Positions 1 through 5,095 of a stretch of 12,997 nt of DNA are shown piece by piece. The notes under the pieces are model-generated. The model was not told the DNA's origin, searched no databases, and saw only the letters and a program-made list of their open reading frames with translations. The stretch's first letter is position 1; every line of letters starts with the position of its first letter. Source of the stretch: Bacillota bacterium (GTDB taxonomy: Bacteria; Bacillota; Clostridia; Oscillospirales; Acutalibacteraceae); the NCBI GenBank assembly GCA_023401495.1, contig JAEXDU010000203.1, positions 1 through 12,997 of the forward strand. The letters are read 5' to 3'. The position numbers and the translations under genes were made by a program.

Positions 1-1
1 C

Positions 2-154
2 ATCACACAGAATCCCCGGAATGTGATGTGCGAGGTCGACATGATTTTTATTACGAAATATATTGAGCGCACGGCGGATCACGCCACGAATATTGCCGAA
101 TGGGTCATCTACATCGAAAACGGCGTGCACCCTGAGCTGAATGAAAAGATATAA
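2..154 (+). CDS. phoU: PhoU-type phosphate signalling regulator, C-terminal fragment
   Basis: Only the last 50 codons are in the window; the start lies upstream. The translation is helical and carries an E-R-T-A-D-H-A-T-N-I-A-E-W pattern, which matches the last helix of PhoU proteins (E-R-x-x-D-H-x-x-N-x-A-E), and then ends in a short charged tail before TAA. PhoU couples the PstSCAB phosphate transporter to the PhoR kinase and damps Pho signalling when phosphate is plentiful. Its position 143 nt before a PhoB-type response regulator gene on the same strand supports the assignment, because pst-phoU and phoB/phoR genes are often clustered. The identification rests on about 50 residues and on context. 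The upstream pstSCAB genes are not visible. Confidence 0.85.
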   Translation: MTQNPRNVMCEVDMIFITKYIERTADHATNIAEWVIYIENGVHPELNEKI

Positions 155-174
155 AAGATAGAATCGCCCAGGAA

Positions 175-222
175 CCGAAGCGTATCTTCGGGCGGCCGAA
201 AAAGCGTTGGATCATCGGCCGC
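175..222 (+). other. Two tandem hairpins between phoU and the response regulator gene
   Basis: Two inverted repeats lie back to back. CCGAAG (175-180) pairs with CTTCGG (186-191) around a 5-nt loop, and GCGGCCGA (192-199) pairs with TCGGCCGC (215-222) around a 15-nt loop. No U-run follows, so this is not a normal intrinsic terminator. It more likely stabilises or partitions a phoU-phoB transcript, for example as an RNA-processing or 3'-end protection element. That role is inference. Confidence 0.4.
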
Positions 223-297
223 GTGATTCCGGGAAACGGGCGAAACTGTTATGAGTTTGTATCGGAATTTATCCTAAAATCGAGAGGAGAACAAGGA

Positions 298-996
298 ATG
301 GCGCTGGTTTATATCGCCGACGACGAACCGAATATCCGCAAGCTGGTGGCCTTTGGCCTGAGAGATGCGGGGTACGAGAGCGCGGAGTTTGCCGACGGAA
401 CCTCTCTGCTGGCGGCGGTGCGGCAAAAGAGGCCCGACGCCGTGATTCTGGACTGGATGATGCCGCCCCCGGACGGGCTGGCAGTATGCCGTATCCTGCG
501 GGAAAGCCCCGAGGGCAAGCATCTGCCAATTTTGATGCTGACCGCCAAGGGCGAGGAATTCGACCGTGTGCTGGGGTTGGAGATCGGCGCGGATGACTAT
601 GTTGTCAAGCCGTTCAGTATGAAAGAGCTGGCTGCCCGCGTGCGTGCTGTCCTGCGCCGCAGCGAGCGCGCAGCGCAGGATGTGGAGGAAGAGGTACTCA
701 CCGGCGGTGGACTGACAGTGGATATCGCACGCCACACAGTGACTAAAAACGGCGAGCTGCGCGAGCTGACGGCAAAGGAGTTTGATCTTCTCGTCATGCT
801 GATGAAGCACCGGGGCCGGGTGATGACGCGCGATGCTCTGCTCGACAAGGTGTGGGGCGTGGAATATTACGGCGATACCCGCACGGTAGATGTTCACGTT
901 CGTTACCTGCGGCAGAAAATTGAGGAAGACCCCGAGTCCCCCCGTCTGGTGCAGACGGTGCGCGGCGTCGGCTATAAATTTACGGAGCAGGAGTAA
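298..996 (+). CDS. phoB: PhoB/PhoP-type OmpR-family response regulator
   Basis: This 232-aa protein has an N-terminal receiver domain (about residues 1-120) and a C-terminal OmpR/PhoB winged-helix DNA-binding domain (about 135-230). The acidic pocket is D8-D9, the phospho-acceptor is D52, the switch threonine is T82 and the conserved lysine is K104 in a K-P-F motif. The C-terminus has the R-T-V-D-V-H-V-x-x-L-R-x-K-I pattern and ends with V-R-G-V-G-Y-K-F, both hallmarks of this family. The ATG at 298 is chosen because it follows a GAGGAG-type ribosome-binding site (about 283-288) and begins exactly at the receiver fold; an in-frame GTG at 223 would add 25 unrelated residues. The location next to phoU and near a PhoR-like kinase gene argues for the phosphate-starvation regulator. 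The usual Pro-Gly-Met-Asp-Gly after the phospho-acceptor reads P-P-P-D-G here. The Firmicute name would be phoP. Confidence 0.9.
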   Translation: MALVYIADDEPNIRKLVAFGLRDAGYESAEFADGTSLLAAVRQKRPDAVILDWMMPPPDGLAVCRILRESPEGKHLPILMLTAKGEEFDRVLGLEIGADDYVVKPFSMKELAARVRAVLRRSERAAQDVEEEVLTGGGLTVDIARHTVTKNGELRELTAKEFDLLVMLMKHRGRVMTRDALLDKVWGVEYYGDTRTVDVHVRYLRQKIEEDPESPRLVQTVRGVGYKFTEQE

Positions 997-1016
997 TCCT
1001 CCTGCCCAAATAGAAA

Positions 1017-1068
1017 CGCCCGGTAAATCCTTTGATATCAGATTTACCGGGCGAGATATTTTGTTTTG
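1017..1068 (+). terminator. Intrinsic terminator after the response regulator gene
   Basis: A 13-bp perfect stem (CGCCCGGTAAATC at 1017-1029 with GATTTACCGGGCG at 1041-1053) encloses an 11-nt loop and is followed by a T-rich stretch (1058-1067). It lies 20 nt past the stop codon. niaX converges and ends at 1081, so the hairpin may serve both strands, although the T-rich tail is better on the plus strand. Confidence 0.85.
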
Positions 1069-1080
1069 GGGTTGTGTTCC

Positions 1081-1671
1081 TTACAGCGCCGCGCGCTTCT
1101 GAGAGGAAGCCATGGGCGCGCTGACGGGAATCTGGATCACGCGGCTGACGGGTTTCCACACGACCAGCGCGATGCCGAAGTCGATCATGCTGTGTACAAT
1201 CGTGCCCACACCGACCATCAAAAGGACAGAGAACGCGAAGCCCTTGTTGTAAAAGCCGCTGTTCAGCATTCCACCGAAATAGAACAGTGTAACAACGAGC
1301 GCTTCACAGATGGCGTGAACGACCGCCAGAATCGAACTGAACAGCACGGTAGACGCGGGCCGCAGAAGAACATTGGGATGCTTTTTCAAAATCAGGCAGC
1401 CGACCGCCACGAAACCGAGGTGGCTCAGCGCGCGCAGCGCGATCACCGGCGGCAGGCCAGCAAAGAAGAAGCCTACGCTGGTGCCGAGCGTAACCGCCAT
1501 CGCCACCGGGGGCGAAATGAACATCGCAATAAAAATCGCCACGTGGCTGGCCAGTGTAAACGACATGGGCTCCAGTACGATTTTAGGCGCAAACATGGGG
1601 ATCACAATACCCACCGCGCAAAGCAGCGCCGCAATCACCATCGTCAGAACTTTTTGATTCGTTTGTTTCAT
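1081..1671 (-). CDS. niaX: ECF transporter substrate-binding (S) component, probable niacin transporter NiaX
   Basis: This 196-aa, very hydrophobic protein has about six predicted membrane helices (near residues 8-27, 34-52, 54-72, 76-95, 105-130 and 143-170) and a short basic tail. The size, topology and the S-H-V-A-I-F-I-A-M-F-I-S-P segment fit an ECF-type S component, which captures a vitamin and works with a shared EcfA-EcfA'-EcfT energy module encoded elsewhere. The ATG at 1671 is used because it has GAGGTGAT just upstream; a longer in-frame ATG at 1749 has no ribosome-binding site and would add 26 polar residues. Substrate assignment to nicotinate or nicotinamide is inferred from the adjacent niaR gene and from NiaR-like palindromes in its promoter. 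Without that context it could be any ECF vitamin S component. Confidence 0.75.
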   Translation of the reverse strand: MKQTNQKVLTMVIAALLCAVGIVIPMFAPKIVLEPMSFTLASHVAIFIAMFISPPVAMAVTLGTSVGFFFAGLPPVIALRALSHLGFVAVGCLILKKHPNVLLRPASTVLFSSILAVVHAICEALVVTLFYFGGMLNSGFYNKGFAFSVLLMVGVGTIVHSMIDFGIALVVWKPVSRVIQIPVSAPMASSQKRAAL

Positions 1672-1767
1672 TTCAATCACCTCAAGTATTTTTACAGGGC
1701 TGCCGCTTTCAAAAAGCGTTTGCTTTCCTCCCCGTATAGCCATTTTCATAACAATTGACTATACATG

Positions 1768-1777
1768 TGTCTTGACA
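1768..1777. promoter_or_regulatory. Candidate NiaR operator, site 1 (near niaX transcription start)
   Basis: TGTCTTGACA is a 10-bp palindrome with TGTC/GACA half-sites around a TT spacer. It sits at the expected transcription start of the niaX promoter (predicted +1 near 1773). The same core recurs 35 bp away, centre to centre, as site 2. Symmetry does not extend beyond the core. Assignment to NiaR is from the neighbouring gene and the repeated core, not from a matched published matrix. Confidence 0.6.
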
Positions 1778-1779
1778 GT

Positions 1780-1808
1780 ATTCTAGAACAAAAAAACAAA
1801 GGTGTCAA
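1780..1808 (-). promoter_or_regulatory. Sigma-A-type promoter for niaX
   Basis: On the minus strand a perfect -35 box TTGACA (1808-1803) is followed by a 17-nt spacer and a -10 box TAGAAT (1785-1780, five of six consensus bases). Transcription would begin near 1773, leaving a leader of about 100 nt before the niaX ATG. The -35 box lies inside the second palindrome and the start site inside the first, a geometry suited to repression. Confidence 0.7.
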
Positions 1809-1818
1809 GACACCTTTG
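1791..1818 (-). terminator. Intrinsic terminator of niaR, overlapping the niaX operator
   Basis: Read on the minus strand, CAAAGGTGT and ACACCTTTG form a 9-bp stem around a CTTG tetraloop, followed directly by six U residues (1796-1791). It begins 25 nt past the niaR stop codon, the normal place for a terminator. The stem coincides with operator site 2. Confidence 0.65.
1797..1818. promoter_or_regulatory. Candidate NiaR operator, site 2 (overlaps the niaX -35 box)
   Basis: This 22-bp palindrome has arms CAAAGGTGTC and GACACCTTTG separated by two bases. Its core repeats that of site 1. It contains the TTGACA -35 box of niaX, so a bound dimer would block RNA polymerase. The same bases can form the niaR terminator hairpin in RNA. 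Confidence 0.65.
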
Positions 1819-1842
1819 CAAAAAAATTTGTGTTTCAAAGCA

Positions 1843-2373
1843 TCAGTCGGATTCCCGCTGCTCGAGCAGATACCCTTTTTCAGTCAGCGCGGCCAGTGTG
1901 CGGTCACGGTCCTGCAGGCTGGAAAACGCGACGGTATGCAGGTGGATGCCCCCGGTCAAGTCGGAAAGTGGGGCGGAATTGCTGGCGCTCAGGCGATTGA
2001 TAAAATCCTGTACATCATGGCGTGAACCGATGCGGAGCTGGCCGCTCAGCTGCCCGTAAACGGCGTGCTCCACCGTTACGTCCAGCACCTTGCCGCCGTT
2101 GTCCACAATTGTGGTCAGCTCATCTTCCATCTCACTGCCGTTGTGGCGGCAGGCGATGATCACACGGTATTCCCCGGCCGGAACGTCGGATTCCAATACA
2201 TAGCCCCGGGGCGTGGCCGCTATTTTTTCGTTAGCGGCGCGCAGCAGGGCAATATCCCCAACAATGATCTGCCGGCTGACCTGAAACTGCCGGGCGATGG
2301 CCCCGGCGCTGACCGGCTGGCGGCTGTGCTGCAAAAGCTGTAGGATTTTTTTACGCCGTTCGGCTGAAGTCAT
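1843..2373 (-). CDS. niaR: Niacin-responsive transcriptional repressor NiaR (HTH-3H family)
   Basis: This 176-aa protein has an N-terminal HTH_11-type winged helix (about residues 4-60, with S-A-G-A-I-A-R-Q-F-Q-V-S-R-Q as the recognition region) and a C-terminal 3H domain. In the 3H domain H77, E85, H144 and H146 keep the spacing of the metal-binding set I recall from the Thermotoga family structure, and H103 lies in the conserved H-A-V-Y-G-Q-L motif. Family members bind nicotinic acid and repress NAD-synthesis and niacin-uptake genes. The ATG at 2373 starts exactly at the HTH domain and follows an AAAGGGTGG-type ribosome-binding site; upstream in-frame ATGs add only low-complexity residues. 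It is followed by an ECF transporter gene on the same strand, whose promoter carries two palindromes that are likely its operators. It is divergent from the phoR gene. No copy of the palindrome is visible upstream of niaR itself. Confidence 0.9.
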   Translation of the reverse strand: MTSAERRKKILQLLQHSRQPVSAGAIARQFQVSRQIIVGDIALLRAANEKIAATPRGYVLESDVPAGEYRVIIACRHNGSEMEDELTTIVDNGGKVLDVTVEHAVYGQLSGQLRIGSRHDVQDFINRLSASNSAPLSDLTGGIHLHTVAFSSLQDRDRTLAALTEKGYLLEQRESD

Positions 2374-2482
2374 CGGACCACCCTTTCTCATTGTCATCCG
2401 CACATAAAACCGTATCTCTTTTCCTCTTGCCGGCAGCAAGGGGAAAATAAATACTTTCGCTCTTTCGGCTGAATAATATCAT

Positions 2483-2510
2483 AGCATATTTTTGAGAAAA
2501 GTGATATGCT
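2483..2510. promoter_or_regulatory. Inverted repeat in the niaR-phoR divergent promoter region
   Basis: AGCATAT (2483-2489) and ATATGCT (2504-2510) form a 7-bp inverted repeat around a 14-nt A/T-rich centre that itself contains TTTT/AAAA. It lies between the divergent niaR and phoR genes, 13 nt before the phoR ribosome-binding site. It could be a dimeric operator or an RNA hairpin in the phoR leader. No convincing -35/-10 pair was found for either gene here. Confidence 0.35.
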
Positions 2511-2522
2511 TTTCCCAACAGA

Positions 2523-2531
2523 AAAGGAGGG
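2523..2531 (+). promoter_or_regulatory. Ribosome-binding site that fixes the phoR start at GTG 2540
   Basis: AAAGGAGGG is a near-perfect Shine-Dalgarno sequence 8 nt before GTG 2540. It lies inside the longer frame that opens at ATG 2492, which has no such site, so the GTG is the probable start. Confidence 0.8.
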
Positions 2532-2539
2532 ATTTGCGG

Positions 2540-4345
2540 GTGAAACAGAAGAACCGCATCCGTATCCATTTTTCAAGCGGCTCTGTCAAGCAGCGGCTGA
2601 TGCTGTCGAGCTCCATCATCCTGTGCGTGGGCTTTTGCCTGGCGTTTGCGCTCGTCGCGATGCTGGTGCAGAAGCAGTATCAGGAGGAGTTCACCAAGCG
2701 GCTCGACGCATCCCTTGCGATTATGGAAACGCAGGGCAGTAAAATCTGGGCGAATCCCCAGAAATATGCCAGAGAAGAAAGCGACCGTCTTTCCGCCGTG
2801 GGGCAGCAGATTCGCATTACGGTGCTCGATTCCAAAGGAAATGTGCTCGGGGACAGTGAGCAGTCGGGAGATGTGGACGACGATACCGTCAAGGGAAACC
2901 ACCTGAGCCGGCCTGAAATCCTTCAGGCGGACCAATCGGGACGCGGTTACGACGTGCGCCTTTCTGAAAATGCCGGCGAGCGCTTTTATTATGCGGCGGT
3001 GCGGCTGCCGGATCAAGGATATCTGCGCGCGGCGCTTTCGATTGCCGATTTGGACCGTGTAACGCGGAAATTCTGGGTTGGCTCTCTGCTGAGCCTGCTG
3101 CTGGGCCTGATTTTGGTTTGCACTGTGACATGGTTTATGGCAGACCGCTTTACTCTGCCCATCCGCAGTTTGACCAAGGTGGCGCGGCGGATATCCGAAG
3201 GCGACCTTTCGGGACGCATGCAGGGGCAGTATACCGGCGAAATCGGCGATCTGACCCATTCGTTCAATATCATGGCGGAAAGTACCGAGCAGGCGGTGCT
3301 GCAGACGCAGAAGAAGCAGGAGCAGCTGGAGGGCGTGCTCCAGGGAATGGACGATGGCGTGCTATGTGTTGATCGCAATAACCGGATCGTATTCCTGAAC
3401 CAGCGCGCGCGCGAGTTGCTGAATGCCCGCGATCTCAAGGAGGGCGGCATTCTGGATGGAAGTCTGCTCATCCGCCAGCTTGCCGACCGGATGCGCAGCG
3501 CCGGAGAGCAGGGGGAAGAGGAGGCCGCGCGCCGCGAAACGCTGACGACCGGGGGCCCCAAGGAGCAGCAGTATAACGTGTATATCGCGCCGATCCCCGG
3601 GAAGCGGGAGGATGGCGAGGTGCTGGCCGTAATTGCCGATGTGACCCGCATGCGCCGGCTGGAGCAGCTGCGCAGCGAGTTCGTGGCCAATGTGACACAT
3701 GAGCTGAAAACGCCGCTGACTTCGATCCGCGGAAGCATCGAACTGCTGCGCAGCGGCGACCGGGATGAAGAGACCCGCCAGTACTTTTATGATGTGCTGG
3801 ATATTGAAGCGGAGCGTCTGCACCATCTGATCGACGATATGCTTGTGCTTTCACAGATCGAAAACGCGAAAGAAGATCCATCCGCCCGCCGCTGCAATTT
3901 GAAGGAGGAGCTGATGGCCACCATAGAACGGCTGCATCCCGTTGCCGAAAAGGCTTCGGTTACGCTGGAGCTGGAAGCAGACCCGTCGCTGTACTGCGAT
4001 TGCTCCCCTACGCGCATTGGGCAGCTGTTCATCAATCTGATCGAAAATGCGATCAAGTATAATGTTCCGCAGGGCAAGGTCACTGTGACTGCCAGGCAGC
4101 AGCGGCATATGGCGATTGTGCGCGTGCGCGACACGGGGATCGGCATCGCTCCGGAGCATCTGGACCGGCTGTTCGAGCGCTTCTATCGGGTTGATACCAG
4201 CCGTTCGCGCGAAATCGGCGGCACGGGCCTGGGGCTTTCCATTGTAAAACATCTGGCGGCGCTGTATCACGGTGAGGTGAGCGTAGAGAGCGAGGTCGGT
4301 AAAGGCAGCACATTTACGGTTCGCCTGCCGCTTTCCCCGGAATGA
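2540..4345 (+). CDS. phoR: PhoR/PnpS-type membrane sensor histidine kinase
   Basis: This 601-aa kinase has a first membrane helix (about residues 20-43), an extracytoplasmic sensor segment with the D-S-K-G-N-V-L-G-D-S and N-H-L-S-R-P-E-I patterns common in PhoR proteins, a second helix (about 179-200), a HAMP linker (about 201-252), a PAS domain (about 263-370), a HisKA domain with phospho-acceptor H387 in H-E-L-K-T-P-L, and a HATPase domain with N503 (N box), D531 in D-T-G-I-G-I (G1 box) and G-G-T-G-L-G-L at about 560 (G2 box). No catalytic motif is missing. It should autophosphorylate H387 and pass the phosphate to D52 of the response regulator encoded at 298-996, with PhoU as negative input. 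It is unusual that the kinase gene is separated from the regulator gene by the niaR-niaX pair, so it must use its own promoter or readthrough. Confidence 0.88.
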   Translation: MKQKNRIRIHFSSGSVKQRLMLSSSIILCVGFCLAFALVAMLVQKQYQEEFTKRLDASLAIMETQGSKIWANPQKYAREESDRLSAVGQQIRITVLDSKGNVLGDSEQSGDVDDDTVKGNHLSRPEILQADQSGRGYDVRLSENAGERFYYAAVRLPDQGYLRAALSIADLDRVTRKFWVGSLLSLLLGLILVCTVTWFMADRFTLPIRSLTKVARRISEGDLSGRMQGQYTGEIGDLTHSFNIMAESTEQAVLQTQKKQEQLEGVLQGMDDGVLCVDRNNRIVFLNQRARELLNARDLKEGGILDGSLLIRQLADRMRSAGEQGEEEAARRETLTTGGPKEQQYNVYIAPIPGKREDGEVLAVIADVTRMRRLEQLRSEFVANVTHELKTPLTSIRGSIELLRSGDRDEETRQYFYDVLDIEAERLHHLIDDMLVLSQIENAKEDPSARRCNLKEELMATIERLHPVAEKASVTLELEADPSLYCDCSPTRIGQLFINLIENAIKYNVPQGKVTVTARQQRHMAIVRVRDTGIGIAPEHLDRLFERFYRVDTSRSREIGGTGLGLSIVKHLAALYHGEVSVESEVGKGSTFTVRLPLSPE

Positions 4346-4488
4346 CAGGCTTTTCATTGTCACTGTATTTCGCGGTTTGCAAAGTGAATTCTGGTTGCCG
4401 CTGTTGTCATCGTTTGTTTTTTGCAGTTTGCCCGGTTCGAGATTGTGCAAATGATGATAAAATTTGAAAATGAATCCTATTTTTGCAA

Positions 4489-4525
4489 TTTTTTGCAGGA
4501 AACAGGTCAAGTTTCATGCAAAAAA
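4489..4525. other. Long imperfect hairpin downstream of phoR
   Basis: TTTTTTGCA (4489-4497) pairs with TGCAAAAAA (4517-4525), and after one mismatch GAAAC (4499-4503) pairs with GTTTC (4511-4515), leaving a 7-nt loop. The run of T lies before the stem and the run of A after it, so it is not an intrinsic terminator on either strand. It could be a protein-binding palindrome or structure in a phoR 3' transcript. Confidence 0.45.
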
Positions 4526-4627
4526 ATATCTATGATAAGAGTTTTTCTGAAAAGAATCAATACAAGATACAGTGCTTTTGTTTTGCGCAAGCGGCGAGGC
4601 GCAGGAAAAATTGACAGATGGCATGAT

Positions 4628-4671
4628 AAAAAGGCTGAAACCGGTAAAAAGTTACCGGTTCCAGCCTTTTT
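4628..4671. terminator. Strong, possibly bidirectional terminator downstream of phoR
   Basis: AAAAAGGCTG (4628-4637) pairs with CAGCCTTTTT (4662-4671), and inside one mismatch AACCGGTAA (4639-4647) pairs with TTACCGGTT (4652-4660) around an AAAG loop. The A-run before and T-run after the stem allow use on both strands. It is the first good terminator after the phoR stop, about 280 nt downstream. Confidence 0.85.
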
Positions 4672-4685
4672 GGGGAGGAGTTGTA

Positions 4686-4766
4686 TTGAAAAAGGTACGG
4701 CATCCGCCGCGGTCTTATAAGCAAATAAAATTGGGATATGGAAATATCTTTTTTCTTTATCCTTAG
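4686..4766 (+). CDS. Possible 26-aa basic peptide, unrecognised
   Basis: A TTG at 4686 follows a very strong Shine-Dalgarno match, GGGGAGGAG (4672-4680), at 5-nt spacing. It opens 26 codons encoding a basic N-terminal half (K-K-V-R-H-P-P-R) and an aromatic, hydrophobic tail (I-F-F-L-Y-P) before TAG. The ribosome-binding site touches the end of the terminator at 4671, so translation would require transcription that passes or starts after that hairpin. There is no known family match. The purine-rich stretch may be chance. Confidence 0.22.
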   Translation: MKKVRHPPRSYKQIKLGYGNIFFLYP

Positions 4767-4798
4767 TATAAACCACTAAATACAGCAAAGTCAAGAAA

Positions 4799-4815
4799 TT
4801 AACAAAAGGTTAATA
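4799..4815 (+). promoter_or_regulatory. Pho-box-like direct repeat
   Basis: TTAACA (4799-4804) and TTAATA (4810-4815) are separated by 5 nt, which resembles the TT(A/T/C)ACA direct repeats with short spacing bound by PhoP in Bacillus. Only two units are visible, in AT-rich DNA where such words arise by chance, and no Pho-type gene follows closely. The same bases also form a short ATTAAC/GTTAAT inverted repeat. Confidence 0.2.
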
Positions 4816-4994
4816 ATGAATCTGCTTTTTTCATAAATTGCATGGGGAAGCGATTTAATATTTATTATGATTGACACAATAGATTAGAATATTCAAAAAG
4901 GAAAAAATTTTTACAGAATTTTCTTTTCTTGTATTTATACTATGAAAATGCTAAACTTTTGAAAGAATATATCTGCGATCGAAAAGTGAAAACA

Positions 4995-5031
4995 GTGATA
5001 TCTCCCTCGCTTTCGGCGAGGGAGATATCAC
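4995..5031. other. Perfect 16-bp hairpin in the rlmD leader
   Basis: A 16-bp perfect inverted repeat (4995-5010 with 5016-5031) encloses the 5-nt loop TTTCG. It lies 64 nt before the rlmD start. On the plus strand the nearest T-run is about 15 nt beyond the stem, so it is a poor standard terminator. On the minus strand TGTTTTC follows. It could terminate minus-strand transcription or act as a leader or attenuator structure for rlmD. Confidence 0.55.
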
Positions 5032-5095
5032 GATTAGAATTTGCTGTTTTTATTAGAGATCGGTATCAGAGCAAAAAACGATCGGAGAGAAAACG

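Larger units (their letters stand above)
4346..5095. other. 750-nt intergenic region with hairpins and no secure gene
   Basis: No convincing protein gene is visible. The segment before 4627 is a possible phoR 3' untranslated region or small RNA ending at the terminator at 4628-4671. The part after 4780 is very AT-rich. It holds a hairpin at 4489-4525, a possible 26-codon peptide at 4686-4766, a weak A/T hairpin with a T-run at 4735-4754, a Pho-box-like repeat at 4799-4815 and a perfect 16-bp hairpin at 4995-5031. A TTGACA at 4871 and a TATACT at 4936 are isolated promoter-like words without partners at proper spacing. The rlmD promoter is presumably here but is not resolved. Confidence 0.6.

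Noticed and set aside
223..297. Longer start of the response regulator at GTG 223
   Set aside because: No ribosome-binding site; adds 25 residues outside the receiver fold. ATG 298 has a good site and matches family length.
274..897. 207-codon minus-strand frame opposite the response regulator gene
   Set aside because: Shadow of a gene with clear receiver and winged-helix motifs; no family features of its own.
1066..1758. 230-codon plus-strand open frame opposite niaX
   Set aside because: Its product is a His/Arg/Asn/Gln-rich string typical of an antisense frame. The opposite strand encodes a clear membrane protein with a ribosome-binding site.
2573..3738. Two long minus-strand frames opposite phoR
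   Set aside because: They mirror a GC-rich real gene; composition is Arg/Ser/Gln-rich and no domain is visible.
4507..4794. 95-codon minus-strand frame in the phoR-rlmD gap
   Set aside because: It runs straight through the strong terminator at 4628-4671, has no ribosome-binding site that I can see, and resembles no family.
4871..4941. Promoter from TTGACA (4871) and TATACT (4936) upstream of rlmD
   Set aside because: The two boxes are about 60 nt apart. The nearest -10-like word after the TTGACA (TAGAAT, 4885) is at 8-nt spacing, which is too short.
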